A DNA stretch of 48,903 nt from Zygnema cylindricum (GCA_037447655.1 JBBHKE010001378.1:898170-947072), one strand, 5' to 3'; numbered from the stretch's first letter, positions 17,771 through 27,095 are shown. The notes: generated from the letters alone by a model not told the origin. A program made the numbers and translations.

Positions 17771-19519
17771 TCATTTCTCCCGCTCTCTTCTCTTGATCAC
17801 TTTCTGAGCATGTTTTCTTCTACCACTGATCCTTTGAATTTTACATCTTCTTTTTGTTTTCCTCATGATATTTTGTCTTGTTTTAAAGTTTACACTTCTG
17901 TCACAATTTTCTCCTCGTTTAATGTCAAAAATACTAGTTTTATGTTTCACCTTTATGTTTTTCGCCATACATTTGCTACTTCCAGCAACTTCATTCATTT
18001 GAGAAATTCTAGTTTTGATTCTTCTTCTTTTCAGCTGCACTCTTTTCTTGCAATTTTCCTTTCCTATATTTTTAACTTTTGCATTTTTATTACATTTTTC
18101 ACTCCCACAAACTTCTTTTCTCACTCCAATTTTCTGAACAGTTTTTCTTTGTTCTTCTCCTAGTTCACCAATTTTCACGTCCACCGTATTTCTAGTTTCT
18201 GCTTCAAAGTGGCCATCTCTTCTTTCAACTCCTCTTACTTTAGTTAACAACCTTTCTTGTAAGAAATTTTCACTCACAGATTTGTCATCTAATAAGGTCA
18301 CAAAAAACGTGTCCTTCTCTCTTTTCTCCTTCACCACACTATCTTCGGTGGCAAAACTCCTTTCACCTGTTTCCACATTATACACCTCATTCCTAATTCC
18401 AATTTTCTTCATATCTTCACCCGGTCCTTCTGGAAATACTGGGTTTAATGTATTAGTTTTTATGTTTAAGTATTTTTCGACTTCCACTTCCAAGTAACCT
18501 TCACTTCCTCTAATTTCTCTTACTCCAAATAACTCTTCCTCCTTTAACTCTTTGTTACTCACCAATCTGACGTCGTGAACAGGGACAGACACCAAATCCT
18601 TTTCTGTCACCTCCTCCTTTACTCCATTCCAAACAACACACACGGTCGGTAAGTAGATAAATCCGTCAACACACGTTGTATGCCTTTTGTCATTTGTCGA
18701 GTCTTGTCTCTCACTCACGAAATCACTTGATTCCTTTCTTGTTGGAGTTCGAACTAGGTTGTTGTCCCATCCATCTCTGAAATTTCCTGTAACACATGCA
18801 CTTTTATACGATGGACATACCCTGAAGGTATGTCCTAAATCATTACAGTAAAAACAATTCTTTGGTCGATCTCCGAACTCACTATTACTTTTAAATTTCT
18901 GAAATTGTGACTTAGATTCCTTTATATTCCTTTCACTTGATAAGACCCTTCTATTAGCCTCTTCATCTAAAATAACTCGTCTAGCTACAGTTACGCTCCA
19001 ATCATTTTTATCAATTAAAGTCAATCGATCTAGTGCACTCTTATATTCTTTAGGTAGACTTCTCATTAACAAGATAGCTTGTTGAGCATCTGTAAAGTTT
19101 CCTCCTGCCAAATCATTTTCCGCAAATAATACTTGTAAGTCAATACAGTGTTTCTCCATACTACCTCCTACATACTTGTGTTAAACTATTTTGGTAACAC
19201 TACTAAGCCAATGATATAAAGAAGTCTTTGCATACATACTTTCTAAGCACTTCCATAATTCAGCTGCCTTTTTAACACTTATGTATGACATTACTAAATC
19301 GGGAGTCAAGGAGTTCTTAATAACCCTTAGACACTCATGATTTTTACTTTTCCATCCATTTGAAGTTTCGGCCAAGGTACCGTCCACCACATCCATTAGT
19401 TCCATCATCTCGAAGTAGCTCTCGAGCGCACACTTCCAGTAGTGATATTTTGATCCATCAAATACAGGTAGCCATGGGTGTGGGCCCATAACCTGTTGTC
19501 CATAGCCTATTTCAGCCAT
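17771..19519 (-). CDS. TRG-D Gag fused to a basic, internally duplicated C-terminal region (one in-frame stop)
   Basis: One frame of about 583 codons starting at ATG 19519, 26 nt inside the 5' LTR, reading through the PBS (V-M-G-P). A single TAA near 19180 splits it into 112 and 462 codons. Part one: copia Gag (P-V-F-D-G, Y-W-K, V-D-G-T-L-A-E). Part two continues Gag (Q-Q-A-I-L-L-M-R-S-L-P-K-E-Y) to a CCHC zinc knuckle (C-F-Y-C-N-D-L-G-H-T-F-R-V-C), which binds element RNA. The remaining ~330 residues match no domain I know. They contain two related repeats (K-I-G-I-R-N-E-V-Y and K-I-G-V-R-K-E-V-C, each after G-V-R/E), and end very rich in Lys/Arg. No protease or pol. It probably packages its RNA using a helper (inference). 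Confidence 0.8.
19480..19493 (-). other. TRG-D half-tRNA primer-binding site
   Basis: Plus strand GTGGGCCCATAACC is identical to the anticodon arm of plant initiator tRNA-Met and abuts the 5' LTR end exactly. Confidence 0.85.
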
Positions 19520-20433
19520 GGACTACACTCGGAAGCCCCACAGACTACCTCAAAAACAGCTGTGTTTCAGACGACACAGATTACTCCACAATAAACAAAA
19601 TGATCTCAAGCTGCACCAATATGCAGTATATCATATACACTATAAACTCTCAAAGTTACAGCCAAATCCACCAAGGCATCTAGAAGATATAAGCTCCAGA
19701 GTTTCCCAAATGTAGCTGACAGCTTCACAAACTAGCCACTTAGACTGATCACAGAATCTTACAGAGATACTGGAATACAATGAAACTTCACACACATATA
19801 GATTCTATATCATAGAATAACTCCACAAAGTTTCACATGAAAGCACCAATCAGAGTGATCACACCAACAGGTCAAAGATGCAGAAAACAGTCTGCCATAG
19901 CTTTGATTAACTTGACTGTGATGCATAAAATAATCTAAGTCCTGCAAGTTATACTCAGAGTACGGAGGCATACCAGCTGTACTGTATCTACTCTAATAAC
20001 CCAACTAGTCAAAAAGACAAACCTCTGTTGTACAGAATATTTACACCGTACTCTTCATATGTCAGAAACTAAGCTACCACTAAGCAACCACTAAGCTTAA
20101 TCATCACTACTTGAAATCTATCCTATTCATATTATCCGTAGTTGCGCTGGCTGCGCTTTCCGTACGGATCATGAAAATAACCGCAACTGCGTTGACTTAA
20201 CTGCGTCGCAGCTGCTCCGTACCGGCGGCGCCTATTTCAACATTCCGTTTATTTTACATCGGATCGCTTCGCGATCCGCCGTCCATTCGTCATTGCTTGT
20301 TCACACCACTCAATGAATCTTTAAAGTAACTTTAATTATCAATCCCTTCGCTCCCCCAATCCGTGAATCTATTCAAACCTCCATATTAAATCCAATTAGC
20401 AGTTAAGCATGAAACTGACTTTTCAAAACAACA
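19494..20433 (-). repeat. TRG-D 5' LTR
   Basis: 940 bp, about 99% identical to 15881-16820 by eye. It contains the Gag start codon (19519-19517 on the minus strand). Confidence 0.95.
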
Positions 20434-20438
20434 AGAAA
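20434..20438. repeat. TRG-D TSD, right (AGAAA)
   Basis: Matches 15876-15880. Confidence 0.9.
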
Positions 20439-20960
20439 CCTAGAAGAGTCTGTAGGGACTGGGATTGTAGGAGAGACCGAAGAAAGTGGAATTGACAAAG
20501 TTTGGATATAGATTCGGTCAAATTCCCTCGTATCTATAAGAAAACCTGGGTCATTGAAAATTTCTGGTAAATAAGAACTATTGGGCATAATTTCTTTTGC
20601 TGATAATGAATGAAATATTTCGGCCCCCACCGAATTCCCTGAAAATGCATGTATGGATGCGGCCGAATTTGCCATAACAGGCATGGGCTTCTTAGCGAAA
20701 ATTAGCGGAATGCAAATTTTGCGTTCTGGGAAGTTAGTGGGCCTATAAAAAATGTCTGATCATGCATGTCAACTCAATCCCCTAGACAGTATAATACGTC
20801 CTGTCCCACTAGGCATTCATAGTCACTACATTTAGTGACCAGAGCGTGAACCGAAATCTCAGCAATGTCTGTGGCCGTTTCGTTCTGGAACCTGAAAACG
20901 AGTAGTTCCTTAGTGATTCCTAGAACTGGAAAGGTTGTATCCGCTGAAGTTAACAAGCGA
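20434..20960 (-). pseudogene. GypC polyprotein segment after protease
   Basis: Two minus frames, 20774-20956 and 20434-20684. The first (F-P-V-L-G-I-T-K-E-L-L-V-F, E-C-L-V-G-Q-D-V-L-Y) looks like the C-terminal half of a retropepsin-like domain (L-V-G-x-D-V-L is common there). The second is not recognised. It is cut at 20434 by TRG-D and resumes at 15875. Confidence 0.6.
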
Positions 20961-20971
20961 GTAGAAGTGGA

Positions 20972-21265
20972 TTAAAACTTGTCCAAAGTTAGACCAAGCT
21001 TGAGTGCAAAGCTAGAGCCCAATATTACCGACTTTGCACCCGTATCTATGAGAAGCAAGGAAAGGGCTATACCATTGATCAACAATGCACCCTTCCCGTT
21101 ATCCTGAAAAAAAATGTGAGGATCGATGGAATTTCGCTCCTCTATAGAAATAGGCAGAATAACAGCAAGATTTCTGTGCAGTTGAAGTGCTTGTAACGCG
21201 GCAGCTGCAGCTGAGCTATCGGAGGTAAAGGAGATAGGGGAGATTTTTGGTGAGTCGGAAATCAT
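20972..21265 (-). pseudogene. GypC aspartic protease
   Basis: Minus frame with L-L-I-D-T-G-A-K-S-V-I-L-G (codons for D-T-G-A at about 21035-21047), the retropepsin active-site motif, preceded by K-G-A-L-L-I-N-G. It would cleave the Gag-Pol polyprotein. A stop follows at 20971, before the rest of the domain (20774-20956). Active-site residues are intact. Confidence 0.75.
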
Positions 21266-21836
21266 AGTGGATAAAATGCTTCGTTCACTCGGTGTGCCTC
21301 ATGTATAGTTTGATCCACTATGTTGAGAGCTTCAGCCGCGATGGTTGAAGCGGTTTCGGGCAAGGGTGGAGAAGGTTCTTTAGTGAATGACAAAGGAATG
21401 TGTGTGTTAGGAGTTTTACCGTCACGGCTGTGATCAGTTGAACCTTTGTCGAACGTAGCCTCTCGTTGTTCGATGGTGGAATCTCGCAAGATTCAACCTA
21501 CCAACGTGGGCATGTGTACAAGAGTAAGAGTGCGAGCCAGGCCAGTAAATTGTGGCTTCATTTGAGTCATAAAGGCAACGAATTGTTCCTTCATCATAGC
21601 CGCCATTTGCTCTTGCATTTCTAAACGCTCTCTCTCTCTTCGAGATACCTTAGGTGGAGTGGTGTCCTTTTCTAGTTCTTTAACCGGTTGAACCGGTTTT
21701 GCGGATCGAGCGGGAATGCCACCATTCTTAATTTGGTTCGATAGGAAAATTCTGAGTTCTTTATATGACAACGTTGGACATAGTGTCCGGTTTGCTTGCA
21801 ATGTGTACAGGTTAAAGTTTTGTCTGGACACATTCG
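21262..21836 (-). pseudogene. GypC Gag C-terminus and second zinc knuckle
   Basis: Directly below the CopE insertion the minus strand encodes C-T-H-C-K-Q-T-G-H-Y-V-Q-R-C, a CX2CX4HX4C knuckle, then in a shifted frame a coiled-coil-like charged stretch (R-R-E-R-E-R-L-E-M-Q-E-Q-M-A-A-M-M-K-E-Q). 21262-21489 is a further frame without known domain. The first knuckle is completed only by joining to 37354 onward. Confidence 0.75.
21832..21836. repeat. CopE TSD, left (ATTCG)
   Basis: ATTCG before 21837 and again at 37354-37358. Confidence 0.88.
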
Positions 21837-22615
21837 TGTTGTTTTGAAAGCTTTAATCCTCTCTTTATTATGTAGGAGGAAAACTTTAGGACTTAGAAGC
21901 ATTTTTAGAGTTGTTTCAAAGTATGTATCAGAATTAGTGTATCTTGATAATTTGGACTGTACGAAATTAAAGATATCACATCGGACGGGTCCTAAGTAAA
22001 ATGGAAGATTACGCATTGGAGTGCACGAACTATTTGTAATATACCGTCCGATAGACAAGATCGAAACAACAAAGATAAACCACAATCCGAAAGTGGACCA
22101 CGGTGACGCGGCAGATCTCGTCACATATAAAGTTTCAATGTCGGTGGAAACTTTGTGGAAACGGAAGTTTGCCCTTACTCGCATTACGTCATTAGTGTGT
22201 ACAGCTAGTATTGAGTGTTCTTAAGCAAACAGGGCTTGTCTGCTTATATTTAATAGTGGACGAATTGTCGATCAAGTTTAGCTTACATCAGGTACTTTTA
22301 GAGTTTTGTTGTGTAGTACCGCCTAGTGTTTTGATTCGTCAGATAAGTAGAAGTATAATTCATACATATAAATTCTACGACTTAGTGTTTATAATATATT
22401 CCTTGTACAAGGTTTCAGAGGGCACGTTTGTGCATTTTAAAGGATAATCCTTGGGCTAAATCTCTTGGTTTATTTGAGCGTTTTGCTTGAAACTTTGTGA
22501 GTTGTCAGCACACTCGGTAAACTGCACGCTGGTGTAGTTTCGAGGGGGTGATTTGGGCATATTGAGTGCTTTATGCACTGGGCCGAAGTTGGTATCTAGT
22601 TTTCACAGAACAACA
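21837..22615 (+). repeat. CopE 5' LTR
   Basis: 779 bp, TGTTGTTTTGAAAGC to CAGAACAACA. About 60 bp shorter than the 3' LTR because a segment near 22597 is missing. This C2-type LTR has no tRNA-like unit. Confidence 0.88.
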
Positions 22616-22630
22616 GGTCACGGGCCCACC
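22616..22630 (+). other. CopE half-tRNA primer-binding site (degenerate)
   Basis: GGTCACGGGCCCACC differs by two T-to-C changes from GGTTATGGGCCCACC. It abuts the LTR end and is translated as V-T-G-P at the start of Gag. Confidence 0.65.
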
Positions 22631-23310
22631 CTAAAGAATACCAATCTTTGACAAAACGAACTATATCTATTGGGCGGATATGGTGGAGTTATATTTCATG
22701 AATATAAGCCTTATTGATGTTTTGGATGGATCACTAGCCGAATCGGATGCCAGCTGGAAGAAGAAAAATCTGCAGTGTCTCCACATCATCAAACTACTTA
22801 TTTCGAAGGAGCTTGGAATGGCGCATATTCAAATGAAAAAGGCGTCAAAAATTTGGAAGTCATTAAAAGACATATACATCAAGACTAATGTTCAGCACCA
22901 AATGATCAATGCTGGAAAAATTTGGGAGTATAAGTACTCTGGTGGTAGTATGGCAGAATACTGTTATGGTTTGAGAAAATTAATTGTAGAAAATGCTTGT
23001 TCAGGTGGCATTTTTTCTAATGACCAACAAGCACTATTGTTAATGAGAGGGCTTCCTAGTGAATATAAAGGAGCCTCTGACAATTTGAAAAAATTACCGC
23101 AGGCTGAGTGGAATCTAGCGATAGCAATTCAGTATGTGTTAGATGAAGAGTCTAGTTAGGAAGCTTTTAAAGGTAGTGGACAAGCTGAAGCTTTTTATAC
23201 AGAAAGCGCTCGAAAAGTACAGTTTCAGAATAGTCATATTAAAAAGAGGTATGATGTATGTTATTATTGTAATGAAAATAGACATGGCTATAGAAGTTGT
23301 CCAAAGTATA
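22631..23310 (+). pseudogene. CopE Gag
   Basis: Frame 22680-23159 encodes V-L-D-G-S-L-A-E, K-K-A-S-K-I-W-K-S-L, G-S-M-A-E-Y-C, Q-Q-A-L-L-L-M-R-G-L-P-S-E-Y, like TRG-D Gag. After a stop at 23159 the zinc knuckle C-Y-Y-C-N-E-N-R-H-G-Y-R-S-C appears near 23255-23300 in the next frame. The upstream part before Met 22680 reads V-T-G-P-P, stop, R-I-P-I-F-D. Gag forms the particle. Broken by stops. Confidence 0.8.
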
Positions 23311-23344
23311 AAAAGGTTGTTGAAACTGGAATCTTTCGTCTTGG

Positions 23345-24131
23345 TTGGTACATACGAAAATCAGAGTTTCGCCAACCTACAGAAGCTTCCACCTTCACCT
23401 CAAATATGATAGAAAAGGAAAAAGAAGTTTTGAATTTTTCGGAAAAAACGAAAATTCGCTTTTTGCACACACTAATACGATTACAGGAGAAAAAGACTTT
23501 GGTTGGAAAATGGATCTGAAAAGGGAAGGTATAATAAAAGGTGTAGAATTTAGCAAAAAGGAAGAAATATTATGTAATGGTTTTTCTCTCGAAATGATAC
23601 ATATAAATCCTTGTGAGAGCGGCCATAGAACAGAAAAAGTGTTCGAATTAGTTCACTTGAGTGTATGGGGACCAGCTAAGATCGCATCTGCAGGAGGTAT
23701 GAGATACATGGTGACGTTCACGGATGACTATTCAGGCTACAAAAAAATTTACTTCATGAAGGAGAAAAGTGAATTGTTTTCCCACTTCAAATAATTCAAA
23801 ACCTGGAGCGAGGAAATTCACGGAATTCAATTACGGGCATTGAGATTGGACAACAAAGAAGAATATCTGTCACGAGATTTCCTCACTTATCTGGAAGAAA
23901 ATGAAATATCCTATAGAAATTTAGAGAAAAATGAGATTGGACAACAAAGAAGAATATCTGTCACGAGATTTCCTCACTTATCTGGAAGAAAATGAAATAT
24001 CCTATAGAAATTTAGAGAAAAATGACAAAGCAGAGAGATTTCCTCACTTATCTGGAAGAAAATGAAATATCTTATAGAAATTTAGAGAAAAATGACGAAG
24101 CAGAGAGATAGTAAACAGAACATTAACAGCA
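23345..24131 (+). pseudogene. CopE integrase N-terminal half
   Basis: Frame 23345-23794 ends with E-L-V-H-L-S-V-W-G-P-A-K, Y-M-V-T-F-T-D-D-Y-S-G-Y (catalytic Asp block) and K-S-E-L-F. After a stop, W-S-E-E-I-H-G and L-R-L-D-N-K-E-E-Y continue to a tandem duplication at 23841-24110. Protease and GAG-pre-integrase are not recognisable between Gag and here. The duplicated region replaces the stretch that should carry the catalytic Glu. Confidence 0.75.
23841..24110 (+). repeat. tandem duplications inside CopE integrase
   Basis: A 91-bp unit (start TGAGATTGGACAACAAAG) occurs at 23841 and 23932, and a shorter 70-bp version repeats from about 24036. Copies are almost identical, so the duplication is recent relative to the rest of CopE. 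Confidence 0.92.
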
Positions 24132-24140
24132 GTTGCCACA

Positions 24141-24764
24141 TTGATGCTTGTAGAGAAAAATGTAGATTTGAAATTTTGGGCTGAGGCCTTAAATTGTGCC
24201 ACATATATCAAAAATAGATTAGAGTCTAGAGTAATGAAAGGAAAGTCACCTCATGAGATATGGACAGGAAGAAAACCAACAGTCAGTCATCTTAGAGTAT
24301 TTGGTAGCAAGGTTCTTATTGCAGAGAGCATTCAGACTAGGTGGAAAATAGAGCTGAAAGGTATATTTGGAATCCTAGTTGGTTACGATGATTCGTCAGA
24401 AGAATATAGAGTATATGTACCCGAGAAAAATAGGGTAGTAATAACAAGAAATATCATTGTAAAAAATGAGGAGGAATTAACTGTTGACAGAAAAACAGAA
24501 AAAGTTATTGAATATGTCATTTTTCAACCTAGGATGGATCAAGTTTTAACGTTACAAGGACTCGATAAGGCGCCGAGCACAAGTAGCGACGAATTTGTCT
24601 CGTCGCTGGTCCAGCGACGAGGTAATCTCGTCACTAGATCATCAATGACGGGGGTCGGAGGAAAAAAAAGTAGCGACGAAACAACTTCATCGCTGAACCA
24701 GGGAAGAGATGATGTCGTCGCTAAAATTTTGAAAAAGTCCACAGGAGGGTGTACCACAAGTTAG
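24141..24764 (+). pseudogene. CopE integrase C-terminal half
   Basis: A 207-codon frame: F-W-A-E-A-L-N-C-A-T-Y-I-K-N-R, S-P-H-E-I-W-T-G-R-K-P, L-R-V-F-G-S-K-V, G-I-L-V-G-Y-D-D-S-S-E-E-Y-R-V-Y, the standard copia integrase C-terminal series. From about 24580 the frame passes through repeated AGCGACGA/TCGTCGCT motifs not typical of copia. Followed by the linker to RT. Confidence 0.8.
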
Positions 24765-24815
24765 GAAGATTATGCCATATCGTTCAAAAAGCGACGTGAC
24801 CCCGTCGTCGCTAGA
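24583..24815. repeat. cluster of AGCGACG/CGTCGCT short inverted repeats
   Basis: TAGCGACGA..TCGTCGCT (near 24584-24607), AGCGACGAAAC..CATCGCT, GTCGTCGCTA and AGCGACGTG..CGTCGTCGCT occur within about 230 bp, forming several possible 7-8 bp hairpins. Not part of the integrase family consensus. Confidence 0.7.
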
Positions 24816-24842
24816 CCAAGAATTTCAAGCACCAATGGACCG

Positions 24843-25180
24843 TTGATGGCGGAGAGACCAAAAACTGACAATTGGATAAAACCTTCGCCTCCAACCTCAA
24901 AATTTCCGGGGGGGAGATGGAGAATTAATCAGTGGAATGCTATTAGAAACCGTTATGCACTATTTGAAAATCTAGAGGAGCCTCTTACCCTTCAAAATGC
25001 AATTTCAAAACCCGAAAAAGAGCATAAGGTAAGAGCAACAAATGATACTGTGACACCTATTTTGGACACCCAAACTTGGGAAATTGTGGAAATTTAACCA
25101 AATCAGAAAGCTATTGGAAATGACCTGCAGATTATAGAAATAACCATTGAAAGAAGAACCAAAATTAATACAGTTTTAAA
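24843..25180 (+). pseudogene. CopE RT N-terminal remnant
   Basis: 24843-25097 encodes L-Q-N-A-I-S-K-P-E-K-E-H-K-V-R-A, L-D-T-Q-T-W-E-I-V-E, the copia RT entry. Immediately after, the sequence jumps to the post-YVDD part (L-K-F-K-F-T-M-Q-K-L-E-E-T-R-N-I-L) at 25180. The palm with the catalytic Asp pair is missing, not just mutated. Confidence 0.75.
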
Positions 25181-25640
25181 ATTCAAGTTCACAATGCAAA
25201 AGTTAGAGGAGACTAGGAATATCCTTGCTATACAAGTAAAAAGAGTTAGGAATAACAGGATCATTATATGGACAGGGAAAAGGGCAATAGGAAATATGTT
25301 AGAAAATTTTGAAATGTTAGATGAAAATAGAATTGCTAAAGACTTTGGACAAAAACTAAAAGGTAGAGAGACAAATTTTGACAACATTGAAGGAGACAAT
25401 TTCGAGTTAGGGGAGTCCGAATTTACGAGAAGGATTCGTTATAGACACATTTTTTGGAGTCTAATTCATTATATGAATTGCATAAGTCATGTTATTGCAG
25501 CAGTCATAGGAGATTTGAGCATATGTCTACAAAAATTGACAAAGAAAGACTGGAAATCGGCGTTAAAAGTCTCAAGGTATCTATGTGGTTCCAATCTGGT
25601 TGCAGAGATGCTTATGGTTTAAGTGCCCTAGAGAGTCTAA
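25181..25640 (+). pseudogene. copia RT C-terminal / connection remnant (inner copy)
   Basis: Encodes E-T-R-N-I-L-A-I-Q-V, N-M-L-E-N-F-E-M, R-H-I-F-W-S-L-I-H-Y-M-N-C, K-K-D-W-K-S-A-L-K-V-S-R-Y-L-C-G, matching copia RT after YVDD to the RNase H border. RNase H itself is absent, with the purine tract TTTAGGGGAG only about 30 bp after the frame. The same truncated arrangement recurs at 36020-36514. Confidence 0.75.
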
Positions 25641-25646
25641 AGCTTT

Positions 25647-25653
25647 AGGGGAG
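25647..25653 (+). other. polypurine tract before inner C2 LTR
   Basis: AGGGGAG directly before TGTTGTTTTTG at 25654. Confidence 0.75.
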
Positions 25654-26505
25654 TGTTGTTTTTGAAAGCATTAGTCCTCTCTATATTTTGTGAGAGGAAG
25701 TCTCATGACTTAGAAATATTTTCAGCGTTGTCATTGATACTATGTTTCAAAATTAGTGTACTTTAACAATCTAGACTGTACAAAATTAAGGAGATCACAT
25801 CGGACGAATCCTAAGTAAAAAGAAGATTACGAAATGGCGCGCACGACCTAACTATGACATACCGTCCGAGAGACAAGATCGGACGGATAAAGATTTACTA
25901 CAATCTAAAAGTGGACCACTATGACGCGGCGGATTTCGTCACTTATAAAGTTTCAATGTCGGTGATAACTTTGTGGAAACGGGAGTTTGTCTTGACGTAT
26001 ATTTGTTTATTAGTGTGTACAATTAGTGAAAAGTTGTACGTAGACAATAGAGGTTTGTCCATTTGTAAGGAACAATATACGAACCATTGACTAATTTAAC
26101 GTACATCAGGTACATAGACAGATTACTTCAAAGTACGGTTAGAAAGTACCGTAACACTCTTTTCAGTGTTGTGATTGGCTAGGTAGGTAGTAGTAGAATT
26201 TATTAGTATAAATTCTAAGACTTAGTGATTCTGATGTATTCATTGTACAAGGTTTCAAAGGGTACATTTTGTGCATTTTTTATTCTTTGGGCTATATCTC
26301 TTGGTTTCTTTAGGCACACTTTAAACTTTGTGAGTTGCTAGCACACGCGGTAAACTGCAAGCTGGTGTAGTTTGGGGCCATTTGGTCATATTGACTGCTT
26401 TGTGCAGTGGGCCGAAGTTGGTAACTTGAGTGCTTACCCTTTTGGTTTTGTGATGGCTAGTGATCTAGTGGCACTTGGTGCTGCTCCTGTTTTCACATAA
26501 CAACT
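25654..26505 (+). repeat. inner C2 copia LTR
   Basis: About 852 bp, start TGTTGTTTTTGAAAGC, end CATAACAACT, where other copies end GAACAACA. It is more diverged from 21837 and 36515 than these are from each other. Three LTRs of one family within one TSD-bounded element is abnormal. Confidence 0.85.
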
Positions 26506-27095
26506 GTTACCACTATTGTTGTAAGCGCAATCACATACTTGTGTCATAAACATGGTTCGGAGTTTATTTTACCTCTTTTTGTGACTGCGAACAATAAAAG
26601 TTGTTTATTAAAAATATATTTTTCAGGGTATATTCAAATTTGTGTTAGAAGCGTTAACAATATAAAGTGTTTGTTACCACTATTCTTGTAAGCGCAAACA
26701 CAAACTTGTGTTATAAACATGGTTCAGAGTTTATTTTACCTCTTTTTGTGACCGTGAACAATAAACGTTGTTTGTTACAAATAACTTTGTTAGCGCAAAC
26801 TCAAATTTTTGTTAGAAACATGGTTGAGGGTTTTTCTTAAATATTTTGTGAGTTTTAACAATATAAATTGTTTGTGAGCGCTATTGTTGTTAATGCAAAC
26901 ACAAACTTGTGTTTTAAACATCGTTCGGAGTTTATTTTACCTCTTTTGTGACCAGAACAATAAACATTGTTTGTTACAAATATCTTTCTTATGGTATACT
27001 CAAATTTGTGTTAGAAACATGGTTTAGGGCTTTTTAGAATATTATTGTGAGCATTAACCATATAAAGTGTTTGTTACTACTATTGTTGTTAGCGT
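26506..27095. repeat. AT-rich tandem array, about three 170-200-bp units
   Basis: Units begin GTTACCACTATTGTTGTAAG (26506), a close copy at 26673, a diverged one near 26871 and a partial one near 27072. Each contains GCAAACACAAACTTGTGTT, CATGGTTCGGAG and GAACAATAAACGTTGTTTG-like blocks. No coding potential. Confidence 0.8.

Larger units (their letters stand above)
15881..20433 (-). mobile_element. TRG-D: gag-only, structurally complete LTR retrotransposon
   Basis: 4553 bp: 940-bp LTRs (19494-20433 as 5' LTR, 15881-16820 as 3' LTR), ends TGTTGT..ACAACA, TSD AGAAA, half-tRNA PBS 19480-19493, purine tract 16821-16827, one long Gag-derived frame 17771-19519 with a single stop. There is no protease, integrase, RT or RNase H. 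The two LTRs differ at roughly eight to ten positions, so it is probably the youngest insertion here. It must have moved with enzymes from another element. Its Gag resembles CopE Gag, which names a plausible helper lineage. Confidence 0.93.

Noticed and set aside
17810-18497. Plus-strand frames rich in Phe/Ser opposite the TRG-D frame
   Set aside because: Antisense shadows of the Lys/Glu-rich minus-strand frame, with no domain.
17771-19159. A host gene for a 462-residue protein
   Set aside because: It lies in the same frame as Gag, between a PBS and purine tract of a TSD-bounded LTR element, and carries the Gag zinc knuckle.
21672-22184. 170-codon minus frame joining gypsy and copia sequence as one protein
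   Set aside because: It crosses the CopE insertion boundary at 21837; only the part below 21837 is GypC Gag.
21837-26505. CopE as a simple 4.7 kb element ending at 26505
   Set aside because: The left TSD ATTCG does not match the sequence after 26505 (GTTAC) but matches that after 37353, and the GypC zinc knuckle resumes there.
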